Shown: one piece after another, positions 6,235-13,520 of the stretch
Layout of the letters: the number at the start of each line of letters is the position of its first letter
How positions within the stretch are numbered: position 1 is the first letter of the stretch
Assembly (NCBI GenBank): GCA_007116685.1
Contig: SKIC01000031.1
Span: forward strand, 1-13,520
Length of the DNA: 13,520 nt
Direction: 5' to 3'
From: Balneolales bacterium
GTDB taxonomy: Bacteria; Bacteroidota; Rhodothermia; Balneolales; Natronogracilivirgulaceae
The notes under the pieces: model-generated
The model's input: only the letters and a program-made list of their open reading frames with translations
Told to the model about the DNA's origin: nothing
The model's database searches: none
Program-made: the position numbers and the translations under genes

Positions 6235-8172
6235 ATGAAGAAACTCATCTTGATTGTCGCTGTCTTTTTGTTCCCAGGTTTGGCCTATGCACAGAGCGAG
6301 AAACCGTGGTTTCTGGATGAGAACACCACTTATTTGTGGCCTACTAATGCTAGTAACTATTTATCGGCTACTTTTGGGGAAACCCGTTCCAGACACTTCC
6401 ATGCTGCTATAGATATCGGGACCTGGGGTATTGAAGGCTACGAAGTTTATGCTTCCCGATCAGGATATCTGTTCAGAGCATCAGTTAGTGCTGTTGGTTA
6501 TGGAAACGCCGTTTACTTGATGCATGATGATGGTTCCTACACGCTTTATGCCCATCTAATGGATTTTGCGCCTTCCATTCGCAGCATTGTGGATTCACTC
6601 CGCTTCAAAGATTATTCGTTTGAATTTGATGAAGTATTAATTGAGCACGAAGTTCGCTTTAATCGTGGCGAAGTTATTGGTTGGTCTGGCTCTACGGGCG
6701 TTGGTCCACCTCACTTGCATGTTGAAGTCCGATCGCCTACTAATGTGGTTTATAATCCATTGCTTGTCGGTTTCAGCGTGCCGGATAGAATTCCACCAAC
6801 TTTTCGGAGTTTATCTGTAGAACCACTGGCAAAAGAAAGCTCCGTTAATAACAGCAAAGAGATTTTTACAACCAACGCCACTGTTCGAAACGGAGTTTTT
6901 CATTTTGGTGAAATCAATACTACCGGTCCGGTTGGTTTGGGTGTAAATGTATTTGACCGAGCAGACGGACGACCGAATGTATATGCCGTATATGAACTTG
7001 AGATGAGCGTAAATGGAGAGCAATATTTCCACTCCAGAATCGACAGTTTTTCGTTTGATCACACCCATCAAATGTTTTTGGACAGAGTGTTTCCAATTTT
7101 ATTTGAAACACGCAGAGGATTCCAGCGGTTATTTGTAAGAGATGGAAATCAGTTACCATTCTACACTACAAATGATAGTAGAGGAATACTCAATTTGGAG
7201 CCCGGCAGACATACTGTAGATATCCACGCACGGGATATTTTTGGTAATACTAGCAGAGCAAGAGCAATTCTGAACGTTTCTGAACCGGATCCTATTGAGC
7301 AAAAAAAAGCGTTTTGGGGTGATAATTCCAATTCTAAGCCTACAACTGATTTTCCGGATAACTGGATTTGGCATCAGAACTGGGTTTATATTCCGGAAAG
7401 TGAATCTCCCGTAAGAATTCAAAATGAGGGTTCTTTTTTCCTTCAGGAGAAGCATCAAAAAGAAGGGGCTGCTACTGTAGATTTAACGCATGCCTTCCCA
7501 CTTCTCATTACTACAGATTCACATCATCTGCGATTGCAAAGAATTTACCCAAACAGGAAAACACGCTTATTTACCGAAGATCAACGATTTTCAGTACAAT
7601 TTCAGGAAAACTCAGTGTATGACACGCTTTCCGTTTCTATAGGATGGAAAGCCAATGAGGACAGCGATACGCTACCCGAGTTTTGGGTTTTACCTAATAT
7701 CGATCCCATATTCAGGCCGGCTCAAATTCGTTTTATGCTGGATGAGGAACTTAGAGCAACTCCCGGATTAGGTATCTACTTTCCCCTGCCAAATCGTGAC
7801 CGATGGGTGCTAGCAAGTAATAGCAGGCAAAAAGAGTACAGTCTGGAAGCAGAAATCACTCACTTTTCAAGGTTTAGAATAAAGCAGGATACCATACCAC
7901 CGGATCTTTCAAACCCACAAATTTATCAAAGAAGAGACGGAAAATGGTTTGCTTCCGTTAGCGTAACTGATAACTTATCCGGTGTTGATTTCAAGTCTGC
8001 ACTTTTTATCATCAATGATGTCCGTGGAATAGCCGAGTACGACCCGGAAAAGGATCTTATAATCTACCATCATCCAAATTTTGAGCCAAAACAAGAAAAT
8101 ACCATTTACTTTTCTATCTCAGATGCCATGGGTAACGAGTCTCGAAAAGAGATTACACTTCCCCACCCTTAG
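6235..8172 (+). CDS. Secreted M23-family (LytM-like) metallopeptidase with C-terminal beta domains
   Basis: The 645-residue protein has a signal peptide (MKKLILIVAVFLFPGLAYA, cut after residue 19). The M23 domain occupies about 45-175: H56 and D60 in HFHAAID, YAHL with H107, and HLH at 160-162 are the usual zinc and catalytic residues, so it should be active. The usual Gly of HxGxD is Ala58. The remaining 460 residues are beta-rich; the last segment (about 552-645) reads like an Ig/FN3-type domain (VTDNLSGV, ISDAMGN). M23 enzymes cut peptide cross-links in peptidoglycan or other Gly-rich peptides in the periplasm or outside. The gene follows the FAH gene by 11 bp and overlaps the GWxTD lipoprotein gene by 50 bp, which points to shared expression. 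Confidence 0.92.
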   Translation: MKKLILIVAVFLFPGLAYAQSEKPWFLDENTTYLWPTNASNYLSATFGETRSRHFHAAIDIGTWGIEGYEVYASRSGYLFRASVSAVGYGNAVYLMHDDGSYTLYAHLMDFAPSIRSIVDSLRFKDYSFEFDEVLIEHEVRFNRGEVIGWSGSTGVGPPHLHVEVRSPTNVVYNPLLVGFSVPDRIPPTFRSLSVEPLAKESSVNNSKEIFTTNATVRNGVFHFGEINTTGPVGLGVNVFDRADGRPNVYAVYELEMSVNGEQYFHSRIDSFSFDHTHQMFLDRVFPILFETRRGFQRLFVRDGNQLPFYTTNDSRGILNLEPGRHTVDIHARDIFGNTSRARAILNVSEPDPIEQKKAFWGDNSNSKPTTDFPDNWIWHQNWVYIPESESPVRIQNEGSFFLQEKHQKEGAATVDLTHAFPLLITTDSHHLRLQRIYPNRKTRLFTEDQRFSVQFQENSVYDTLSVSIGWKANEDSDTLPEFWVLPNIDPIFRPAQIRFMLDEELRATPGLGIYFPLPNRDRWVLASNSRQKEYSLEAEITHFSRFRIKQDTIPPDLSNPQIYQRRDGKWFASVSVTDNLSGVDFKSALFIINDVRGIAEYDPEKDLIIYHHPNFEPKQENTIYFSISDAMGNESRKEITLPHP

Positions 8173-9574
8173 CACTGTTTTATTTTCCTGTATTCTCCTG
8201 ATTTCTTTTTTTCTCCATTCCTGCGCTCCAACAGGCAGAGATCATATCGACACAGGCATTACCCAATCATGGATTCCGGGATATCCCAATTTCACATTTG
8301 CTGCATGGGCTTCTTTTGAGGAAGATGAAGTTTTTCTAAAAACCTATCTGATAATCCCCTATTCAAATCTGGTATTTCGCAGCTCCAATCAAACCGAATT
8401 TTTAAGCCGATATGAGCGAAATATTACCATCAAACGAATAGTAGACGGCAATGATGATGGAAGAACGGTATACAATCGCACAACAGAGCACGAAGTCGTA
8501 AAGCAAACGTATCAGGAAACTCAGTCTAATCGTAGTAATATCCACGAAAGTCGCCATCAGTTTGAGCCCGGCACTTACCTCGTTCGCTTATCGATAAGAG
8601 ATAAAAATACCAATCGCAGAATTTTCCATGAGACCCGCGTAGAGATTCCTGATTTATCTGATTCCGGAAATCAAATTGGCTCCGTTTTACTGAAAAGACA
8701 TCAGGGAGAATTGCGAGATTTTCGTCCGGTATCCACCTTTTCTATGACAGAAAGTGATGATTCTCTAAAAGTATCCTTACAGGTTTTTCTGGATGATGAT
8801 GAAGCGCCATTTGCTGTTAGAATGAATCTCTTGCGTTTCGAAACCGATTCTCTTCCCGGTCGTCCACCACACTTACATACTCCTATGATTGGCAGCCTGC
8901 AATACAGGGGCATCAATTACGAACGACCAGATACGCTTCAATCAAATTTTCGCGATTTGAATGTGTTTTCAGGTACCATAGACCTGGATTTTGACCTCCC
9001 GCACTTACGACCGGGAAATTACAGAGCTGAAATCATTGCGCTATCAGATGAAGGCGTGCAATTTCAGAGAGCTCGTGATTTTGCCATAATGCCGGCCGGA
9101 TTTCCTTCAGTGAAAACCATACGCCAAATGAACGAAGCTCTTTTTTACATCAGCACTCCCCGTGAATTTGAGCGATTAACCAAACCCCAAAGTAATGACA
9201 GCCTTCGAGCTGCATTTGATACATTTTGGGCTCAAAATATTGGCAATCGAAACCGGGCTTTAGCAACTATAAATCAATATTTCACCCGTGTGGAAGAAGC
9301 AAACAGTATATTTACCAATCATAAAGAAGGATGGAAAACCGATTTCGGTATGGTATATATACTTTTCGGTCCACCCTCTTTTCAGGAGAGGTTTGCGGAT
9401 GGAATATCCTGGTATTACCAAATAGGCTCGAACAATATAAGATTCAATTTTGAGCGCGGTCGTACTGCAGGATATATCGCCCCTTCAAACAACTACATAC
9501 TTCGCCGTGATCGCGCGTATGAGCAATTTTTCCATCGCCAGTTTGAAGATTGGCGCAGAGGTTCTATCCGCTAA
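8123..9574 (+). CDS. GWxTD-domain lipoprotein
   Basis: From ATG 8123 this is a 483-residue lipoprotein: basic n-region (EKR), hydrophobic core, and a lipobox ending LHSC with the lipidated Cys at 34. The C-terminal domain carries the name-giving motif GWKTD at 403-407 followed by FGMVYILFGPP, as in the GWxTD family, whose function is unknown. The middle is beta-rich (PGTYLVRLSI, RPGNYRAEI). The frame is also open back to a TTG at 8081, but ATG 8123 gives a normal signal peptide. No ATG, GTG or TTG exists in frame between 8123 and the Cys, so the overlap of 50 bp with the M23 gene is real. It is the last gene of the apparent operon and converges on ridA. It probably sits in the inner leaflet of the outer membrane. 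Confidence 0.88.
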   Translation: MPWVTSLEKRLHFPTLSTVLFSCILLISFFLHSCAPTGRDHIDTGITQSWIPGYPNFTFAAWASFEEDEVFLKTYLIIPYSNLVFRSSNQTEFLSRYERNITIKRIVDGNDDGRTVYNRTTEHEVVKQTYQETQSNRSNIHESRHQFEPGTYLVRLSIRDKNTNRRIFHETRVEIPDLSDSGNQIGSVLLKRHQGELRDFRPVSTFSMTESDDSLKVSLQVFLDDDEAPFAVRMNLLRFETDSLPGRPPHLHTPMIGSLQYRGINYERPDTLQSNFRDLNVFSGTIDLDFDLPHLRPGNYRAEIIALSDEGVQFQRARDFAIMPAGFPSVKTIRQMNEALFYISTPREFERLTKPQSNDSLRAAFDTFWAQNIGNRNRALATINQYFTRVEEANSIFTNHKEGWKTDFGMVYILFGPPSFQERFADGISWYYQIGSNNIRFNFERGRTAGYIAPSNNYILRRDRAYEQFFHRQFEDWRRGSIR

Positions 9575-9608
9575 CAATAAGAATTCGTCCAGAGATCAGA
9601 TGGCCATA

Positions 9609-9992
9609 TCAAATGTGGGCAATACAACTGATTTCTATATCACAACTTTTGGGAAGTGTTTTTACAGCGACGGTCTCTCTGGCCGGTGGCTCTGTGCTAA
9701 AGTAAGTGCCGTAAACTTCATTCACTGCAGCAAAATCATCCATACTTGCCAAAAAGATGCTACACTTTATGACTTTAGTTAGCGAAGAGCCTGCTTCCTC
9801 TAAAACAGCTTCCAGGTTTTTGATTACTCTGTGGGTTTTATCCTGAATGCTTCCCTCTAAAAGTTCTCCTGTTTCAGGGTCGATTGGGATTTGTCCTGAG
9901 CAATAAACTACTCCATTATAAACAACAGCCTGACTGTAAGGTCCGATAGCTTGTGGAGCATTATTTGTGGCAATTATTCGTTTTTCTGACAT
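9609..9992 (-). CDS. ridA: RidA family enamine/imine deaminase
   Basis: The 127-residue protein has the RidA/YjgF/UK114 layout: APQAIGPYSQAV (12-23), VYCSGQIPIDPETGEL (29-44) and PPARETVAVKTLPKSCDIEISCIA (102-125). The key residues of active RidA are visible: Y19, G33, R105 and E120. RidA speeds hydrolysis of reactive 2-aminoacrylate and other enamines made by PLP enzymes, as a cytosolic homotrimer. It is convergent with the GWxTD gene (34 bp apart, no obvious terminator between) and divergent from the TPR lipoprotein pair. The nearby cystathionine enzyme is a PLP enzyme of a kind that can give such intermediates, but it is on another transcript. Confidence 0.95.
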   Translation of the reverse strand: MSEKRIIATNNAPQAIGPYSQAVVYNGVVYCSGQIPIDPETGELLEGSIQDKTHRVIKNLEAVLEEAGSSLTKVIKCSIFLASMDDFAAVNEVYGTYFSTEPPARETVAVKTLPKSCDIEISCIAHI

Positions 9993-10124
9993 AGCAATTT
10001 AAAAATATTAATAAGGTTTATTATCAAGTAAGCTGAAATGATGCGAAAAACACACCAATGGTTTAATTAATGTTAGAAATTCTTACTTTACATCGTTGTA
10101 AAAAAAGACAGAATTAAACCATCC

Positions 10125-11465
10125 ATGGGTAATATTATGAAACATATCACTAAAACATTAGCACTAATCGTTTTTGCAGTATTCATCGCTGCCGGTTGTG
10201 CTTCTGATCCTAATGTGGAATCAGCCAAATTACATATTGGCAATCAGGATTGGGATGCCGCTATTGAGTCTTCACGCACTGCCGTGGAAACCAACCCGGA
10301 AAATCCGGATGCCTTCTTTTATCTTGCTGATGCGCTTCGCAGAAAAGCGATGACTTCTCCTTTCGACAGCAGAGAAGATCTTTTGGCAGAGGCTTATACC
10401 AATTACAAAAAAGCTGAAGAGTTATACGATAAGCAAACCATCAGCAGCAGTGAAGCTAACTTAATTGAAATCAACCTGGTTCAAACTTGGGCTGATGAAT
10501 TTAACACTGCCGTTGAAGCTTCTAGCGGTAACTTTGCAGAAGCCACTGAAGAAGAACTTAATACAACAATTATCCACCTCAGAAATGCCATTGCTATATT
10601 ACCGGACAGCCACTATGTGAAGACTGTTCTTGGCGAGGCTTATTTAACAGCTGGTCAGTATGATAATGTTGAAAAAATAATTGGCCGTAAAATTGAGAGT
10701 GGAACTGCAGATCGTGATGACTTCATAGTCTTAGCTAATGCGAGATTATCTTCCGGTGATACCGATGGTGCATTTGAAGTAATGACCGATATTGTAGAGC
10801 AATATCCGGATGATATTGCAGTAATTGAGTGGATTGCTTTCTATCACATAGAGCGGGATAATACAGACGAAGCAATGCAAACCGTTCAAGGTCTGATTGA
10901 TTCAAATCCAGAAGAACTTCGTTACCGTTTATTATTCCGGGATATTTTCCAGGAAGAAATAAACAACTACATCGAAGAAGCTGAAGCTATTTTAGAAAGC
11001 GTTCCTCCAATAAATGCTGAAATCCGAAGAATGGCTCGTGAGCGTGATCGTGACGAGGCAGCTATTCGTGCTAAAATGGCTGAAGTAGACGAACTCATTT
11101 CCAGAGCTGAAGAACTTTTCGAAAAGTCTGATGAATTAGCTGCAATTGTTGCACAGCAATTCCATGACTATGTAGAATTAAAACCCAATGACGTTACAGG
11201 TTGGTTGGAATTAGGTATTCTCTCCAGAAACCGTGCCGTATCTTATTTTGAATTGCGTGATAACACAGACGATTTTGAGCAAGCCGCCGTTTATGATGCT
11301 AAGGCTAAAGAAATCTTAGCTGAAACAGCAGAATATTTTGAGCAAGTTGTGGCTATCGAAGAAGAAAATACCCAAGCTTGGACGATCTTGTTCCAAATTT
11401 ATTCTAACCTTAATCGCATGGAAGAAGCCCTTGAAGCTCAGGAACGCGCTGGCTTAGGTGGCTGA
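10125..11465 (+). CDS. TPR-repeat lipoprotein, first of a tandem pair
   Basis: The 446-residue protein has a lipoprotein signal with lipobox AAGC and Cys25. An alternative ATG at 10137 (MKHITKTLALIV) would give an equally good or better signal peptide; neither start has a Shine-Dalgarno site. TPR-like helix pairs are visible at about 31-64, 152-185, 200-233, 234-267 and near the end (402-440). A long, highly charged helix, possibly a coiled coil, runs from about 280 to 345 (RRMARERDRDEAAIRAKMAE). Such proteins are usually scaffolds on the outer membrane. The motif HLRNAIAILPDS (151-162) recurs in the next gene. I do not know its partner. The 132-bp gap to ridA must hold both promoters; only a weak TAnnTTTG-like match (TACTTTAC) is seen there. 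Confidence 0.88.
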   Translation: MGNIMKHITKTLALIVFAVFIAAGCASDPNVESAKLHIGNQDWDAAIESSRTAVETNPENPDAFFYLADALRRKAMTSPFDSREDLLAEAYTNYKKAEELYDKQTISSSEANLIEINLVQTWADEFNTAVEASSGNFAEATEEELNTTIIHLRNAIAILPDSHYVKTVLGEAYLTAGQYDNVEKIIGRKIESGTADRDDFIVLANARLSSGDTDGAFEVMTDIVEQYPDDIAVIEWIAFYHIERDNTDEAMQTVQGLIDSNPEELRYRLLFRDIFQEEINNYIEEAEAILESVPPINAEIRRMARERDRDEAAIRAKMAEVDELISRAEELFEKSDELAAIVAQQFHDYVELKPNDVTGWLELGILSRNRAVSYFELRDNTDDFEQAAVYDAKAKEILAETAEYFEQVVAIEEENTQAWTILFQIYSNLNRMEEALEAQERAGLGG

Positions 11466-11481
11466 TAAAATCACTTTTATC
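11464..11481 (+). other. AT-rich hairpin over the stop codon between the TPR genes
   Basis: GATAAAA (11464-11470) and TTTTATC (11475-11481) form a perfect 7-bp stem with a TCAC loop, starting inside the TGA stop. It is weak in energy and lacks a following T-run. It may modulate expression of the second gene relative to the first or protect the 3' end; it may also be chance. Confidence 0.35.
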
Positions 11482-11499
11482 ATTATAAACGAGACATAA

Positions 11500-12756
11500 A
11501 TGTCAATAACTTCACTTTCCCGAATGGCAAGTTTGACGCTTGCCTTCGGGCTTTTTTTTGCTTGTAGTAGCCCTAATCCTTTTGTAGAGGATACCAAATC
11601 ATACATAGACAGTGGTAATTATCGCATGGCTCTACAAGCTGCAAACCGCGGTGTAGCGGATAATCCGGAAAATGCTGAAATACACTATTTCAAAGGTTTG
11701 GTTCATTACCGAATGGCCGAAGCGGAAAACAGTATTTCTGCAAAGTTGCCTCATTACCAGCAAATGGGCTCTTCTTTTGAAACGGTTCTCAAACTGTATG
11801 AAGAACAAGGCACATCCGGGCGAAGAACTCGTGAACTAACGTATTTACGCAGTAATGCTTGGGCTACGGAACATAATGCCGGTGCCACAATCATAAATGA
11901 CGAGAATAGGCGATCGTTGAATGACCTTCGTGTAGCGGTTGATCACTTAAGAAGTGCTACCTACCTCCTGCCTGATTCAGTGAGTTCACACATGTTGCTC
12001 TCTGAAGCTTACCTGAGATTAAACGACAGCCAGCAGGCGCTCAGAATATTGCAAGAGTCTCTTGAAAAAGCTCCAAAAAATAAGGCTGGGAAAATTCACG
12101 AACGTATCGCTTTTGTTGCGCTAAAAATTGGGAATTACGATTTGGCAATGAACTCATATCGCCAAATGGATGATGAACAACGACGTGACCCAAATTTGGC
12201 ACATGGACTTTTGAATATGTATCAACGCAATCAAAACCATGAAAAAGCCCTGGAATTAGCGCGAGAGTTATTGGTTAATGACAGAGACAATTCGGCGTAT
12301 CAACAAATTGTTGCGGCACAATCTCACCAATTATCAATGATTCTGTATGAGCGTTGGCTGGAAGGATATCAGGCGGAAGAGTTTCTGGATTTTTCAGATA
12401 ACAATTTGATTATTGAGGCCAGGGAACTTGAAACCGAAAGTCTGAGTACATACCGAATTTTAGTTGACCGTTATCCGGATAACACTGAACTACTCGGTCT
12501 GTCCGGAATTGTACACCAAAACTTTTTCTTTATGAAAGATGCGATTTCCAAAGCTTTGGTCAGTGAAACTGATGCTGCATTGATTCAAGAAGAATCCGAA
12601 TATCATAAAGAAAATGCGCTCAACTGGCTCACTGAAGTTTCTGAAATTGCAGAAGAACCATTTCGATACTGGGAAGCACTGATTCTTATCCACAGTCATT
12701 TGGGTAACGAGGAAGAAGCTAATAAGTACATTCGCTTAATGGAATCCGCACTTTAG
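11500..12756 (+). CDS. TPR-repeat lipoprotein, second of a tandem pair
   Basis: The 418-residue protein has a signal peptide ending GLFFAC with the likely lipidated Cys at 22; Phe at -3 is unusual but fits the hydrophobic requirement loosely. It is a paralogue of the upstream gene: DNPENAEIHYF (55-64) matches NPENPDAFFY, HLRSATYLLPDS (149-160) matches HLRNAIAILPDS, and both share a NAWATEHN / QTWADEFN segment and a similar C-terminal TPR. TPR-like pairs are at about 28-61, 145-190 and 202-266. It follows 34 bp after its partner and is closed by a terminator, so the two form one unit. The long charged helix of the first protein is shorter here. Likely an outer-membrane scaffold; specific role unknown. 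Confidence 0.87.
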   Translation: MSITSLSRMASLTLAFGLFFACSSPNPFVEDTKSYIDSGNYRMALQAANRGVADNPENAEIHYFKGLVHYRMAEAENSISAKLPHYQQMGSSFETVLKLYEEQGTSGRRTRELTYLRSNAWATEHNAGATIINDENRRSLNDLRVAVDHLRSATYLLPDSVSSHMLLSEAYLRLNDSQQALRILQESLEKAPKNKAGKIHERIAFVALKIGNYDLAMNSYRQMDDEQRRDPNLAHGLLNMYQRNQNHEKALELARELLVNDRDNSAYQQIVAAQSHQLSMILYERWLEGYQAEEFLDFSDNNLIIEARELETESLSTYRILVDRYPDNTELLGLSGIVHQNFFFMKDAISKALVSETDAALIQEESEYHKENALNWLTEVSEIAEEPFRYWEALILIHSHLGNEEEANKYIRLMESAL

Positions 12757-12780
12757 CCAGTTTAGAATCTCTTGATTATC

Positions 12781-12816
12781 AAAAGCAGGTTTGGTTTCTC
12801 CGAATCTGCTTTTTTT
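12781..12816 (+). terminator. Rho-independent terminator of the TPR lipoprotein pair
   Basis: AAAAGCAG-G-TT (12781-12791) pairs with AA-T-CTGCTTTT (12803-12813), followed by T to 12816. It lies 25 bp after the stop of the second TPR gene. Confidence 0.85.
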
Positions 12817-12856
12817 ATGCATCATTTTTAACAGGAAATCACATCATTATCATTGT

Positions 12857-12907
12857 TACTGTGGGTGATTTTTTTGATCTTGCTGACCTACTTCCACAGT
12901 ATTTTTT
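12857..12907 (+). promoter_or_regulatory. Inverted repeat with T-run before the cystathionine enzyme gene
   Basis: TACTGTGG (12857-12864) and CCACAGTA (12894-12901) are a perfect 8-bp inverted repeat separated by 29 bp, directly followed by a T-run (12902-12907), 24 bp before the start codon. It could be an operator or a leader attenuator; I cannot match it to a known riboswitch. No clear promoter was found in this 175-bp gap. Confidence 0.35.
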
Positions 12908-12931
12908 AATAAAAAAGCCCTTTCAATTAAG

Positions 12932-13520
12932 ATGAAAATTAACACGAAAACAATCCACGGCGGTCAGCATCCTGAAGAAACATCAGGAGCTATAATGCCA
13001 CCCATTTTTCAAACATCCACCTATGTTCAAGAAGCCCCGGGCAAACACAAAGGACATGAATACGCAAGGGTGACAAATCCCACAAGAACAAACCTCGAAA
13101 ACCTTATTGCCAGTGTGGAAGGTGGTAATGAGTGTGCTTGTTTTGCAAGTGGCTGCTCTGCTATGGATGCCATGATAAAAATGCTGAACCCCGGTGATCA
13201 CGTTATCGCATCAAATGATTTGTATGGGGGCACCTATCGTCTTTTCACCACTGTTTTTGAGCGCTTTGGTATTTCGTTTTCGTTTGTAGATATGTCTGAT
13301 ATCAACATTATTGCAAACGCTGTAACAGCCAATACAAAAATGATGTGGATTGAAACGCCAACCAATCCTCTCCTCACTATCGTAGATATCAAAGCCTGCG
13401 TGGAATTGGCAAAAGCACATGATATTCTAACCGTAGTTGATAATACCTTCGCAACACCCATTTTACAACGTCCGCTGGAATTGGGAGCAGATGCCGTTAT
13501 CCATTCAACCAGTAAATACA
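12932..13520 (+). CDS. Cystathionine gamma-synthase/gamma-lyase-type PLP enzyme (partial, C-terminus outside window)
   Basis: The first 196 codons are present. The protein begins MKINTKTIHGGQHPEETSGA and shows family landmarks in order: PPIFQTSTY (23-31), YARVTNPTR (44-52, phosphate-binding from the neighbouring subunit), FASGCSAM (71-78), DLYGGTYRLF (96-105), ETPTNP (141-146), DNTFATPILQRP (170-181) with the PLP-nitrogen Asp, and HSTSKY (191-196) with the Schiff-base lysine K195. Members are about 380-400 residues, so half is missing. Synthase (methionine route) and lyase (cysteine route) cannot be separated from this half. ATG 12932 matches the usual family start. The enzyme is cytosolic and tetrameric in known members. 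Confidence 0.93.
   Translation, partial: MKINTKTIHGGQHPEETSGAIMPPIFQTSTYVQEAPGKHKGHEYARVTNPTRTNLENLIASVEGGNECACFASGCSAMDAMIKMLNPGDHVIASNDLYGGTYRLFTTVFERFGISFSFVDMSDINIIANAVTANTKMMWIETPTNPLLTIVDIKACVELAKAHDILTVVDNTFATPILQRPLELGADAVIHSTSKY

Noticed and set aside
8081..8122. TTG at 8081 as start of the GWxTD lipoprotein
   Set aside because: It would add 14 residues before an already sufficient signal peptide and increase the overlap with the M23 gene to 92 bp; ATG 8123 is simpler.
9575..9608. Bidirectional terminator between the GWxTD gene and ridA
   Set aside because: The 34 bp contain no stem with a T-run on either strand.
12757..12931. SAM riboswitch upstream of the cystathionine enzyme gene
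   Set aside because: The gap is short, and I see neither the multi-stem SAM-I layout nor a convincing SAM-II pseudoknot by eye; only one inverted repeat stands out.

Overview
This 13.5 kb window looks like ordinary chromosome from a member of the Bacteroidota/Rhodothermota/Balneolota assemblage; a Balneola- or Gracilimonas-like marine bacterium is my best guess, not a proof. The signs are moderate GC, few Shine-Dalgarno sites, a promoter of the Bacteroidota type (TTTG / TAnnTTTG) before rplU, a GWxTD-domain lipoprotein (a family typical of this group), several lipoproteins, and a CrtO-like carotenoid enzyme as in Salinibacter and Rhodothermus. No phage, insertion sequence, CRISPR array or tRNA gene was seen.

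Layout. Positions 1-1351 (minus) hold the N-terminal 450 codons of a CrtO/phytoene-desaturase-type FAD oxidoreductase that runs off the left edge. A 303-bp divergent gap follows, filled by a long imperfect palindrome, and then sppA (membrane signal peptide peptidase) with a clear terminator. Next is a lone metallo-beta-lactamase-fold hydrolase with an altered metal motif (HLHYEH). The 490 bp after it contain no gene but are dense in repeats: a perfect hairpin, a degenerate repeat of about 20 bp, 7-bp-period tracts, a 14-bp tandem pair, and finally the rplU promoter.

Positions 4912-5543 are the ribosomal operon rplU-rpmA with its terminator. Immediately after it, an apparent operon (5561-9574) encodes an FAHD1-like acylpyruvate hydrolase/oxaloacetate decarboxylase, a secreted M23 peptidase with C-terminal beta domains, and a GWxTD lipoprotein whose signal peptide is encoded inside the end of the peptidase gene. 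A convergent ridA (enamine/imine deaminase) follows. Divergent from ridA are two tandem paralogous TPR lipoproteins (10125-12756) with a terminator. The right edge carries the first 196 codons of a cystathionine gamma-synthase/lyase-type PLP enzyme.

How the genes work together: the window mixes housekeeping (ribosomal proteins, SppA, metabolite repair by RidA and the FAH protein, sulfur amino acid metabolism) with envelope functions (M23, GWxTD, TPR lipoproteins). I did not find a convincing new multi-gene system. The items most worth a second look are the repeat-packed intergenic regions, the M23/GWxTD overlap, the tandem TPR lipoprotein pair and the Asp-to-Glu change in the MBL protein.
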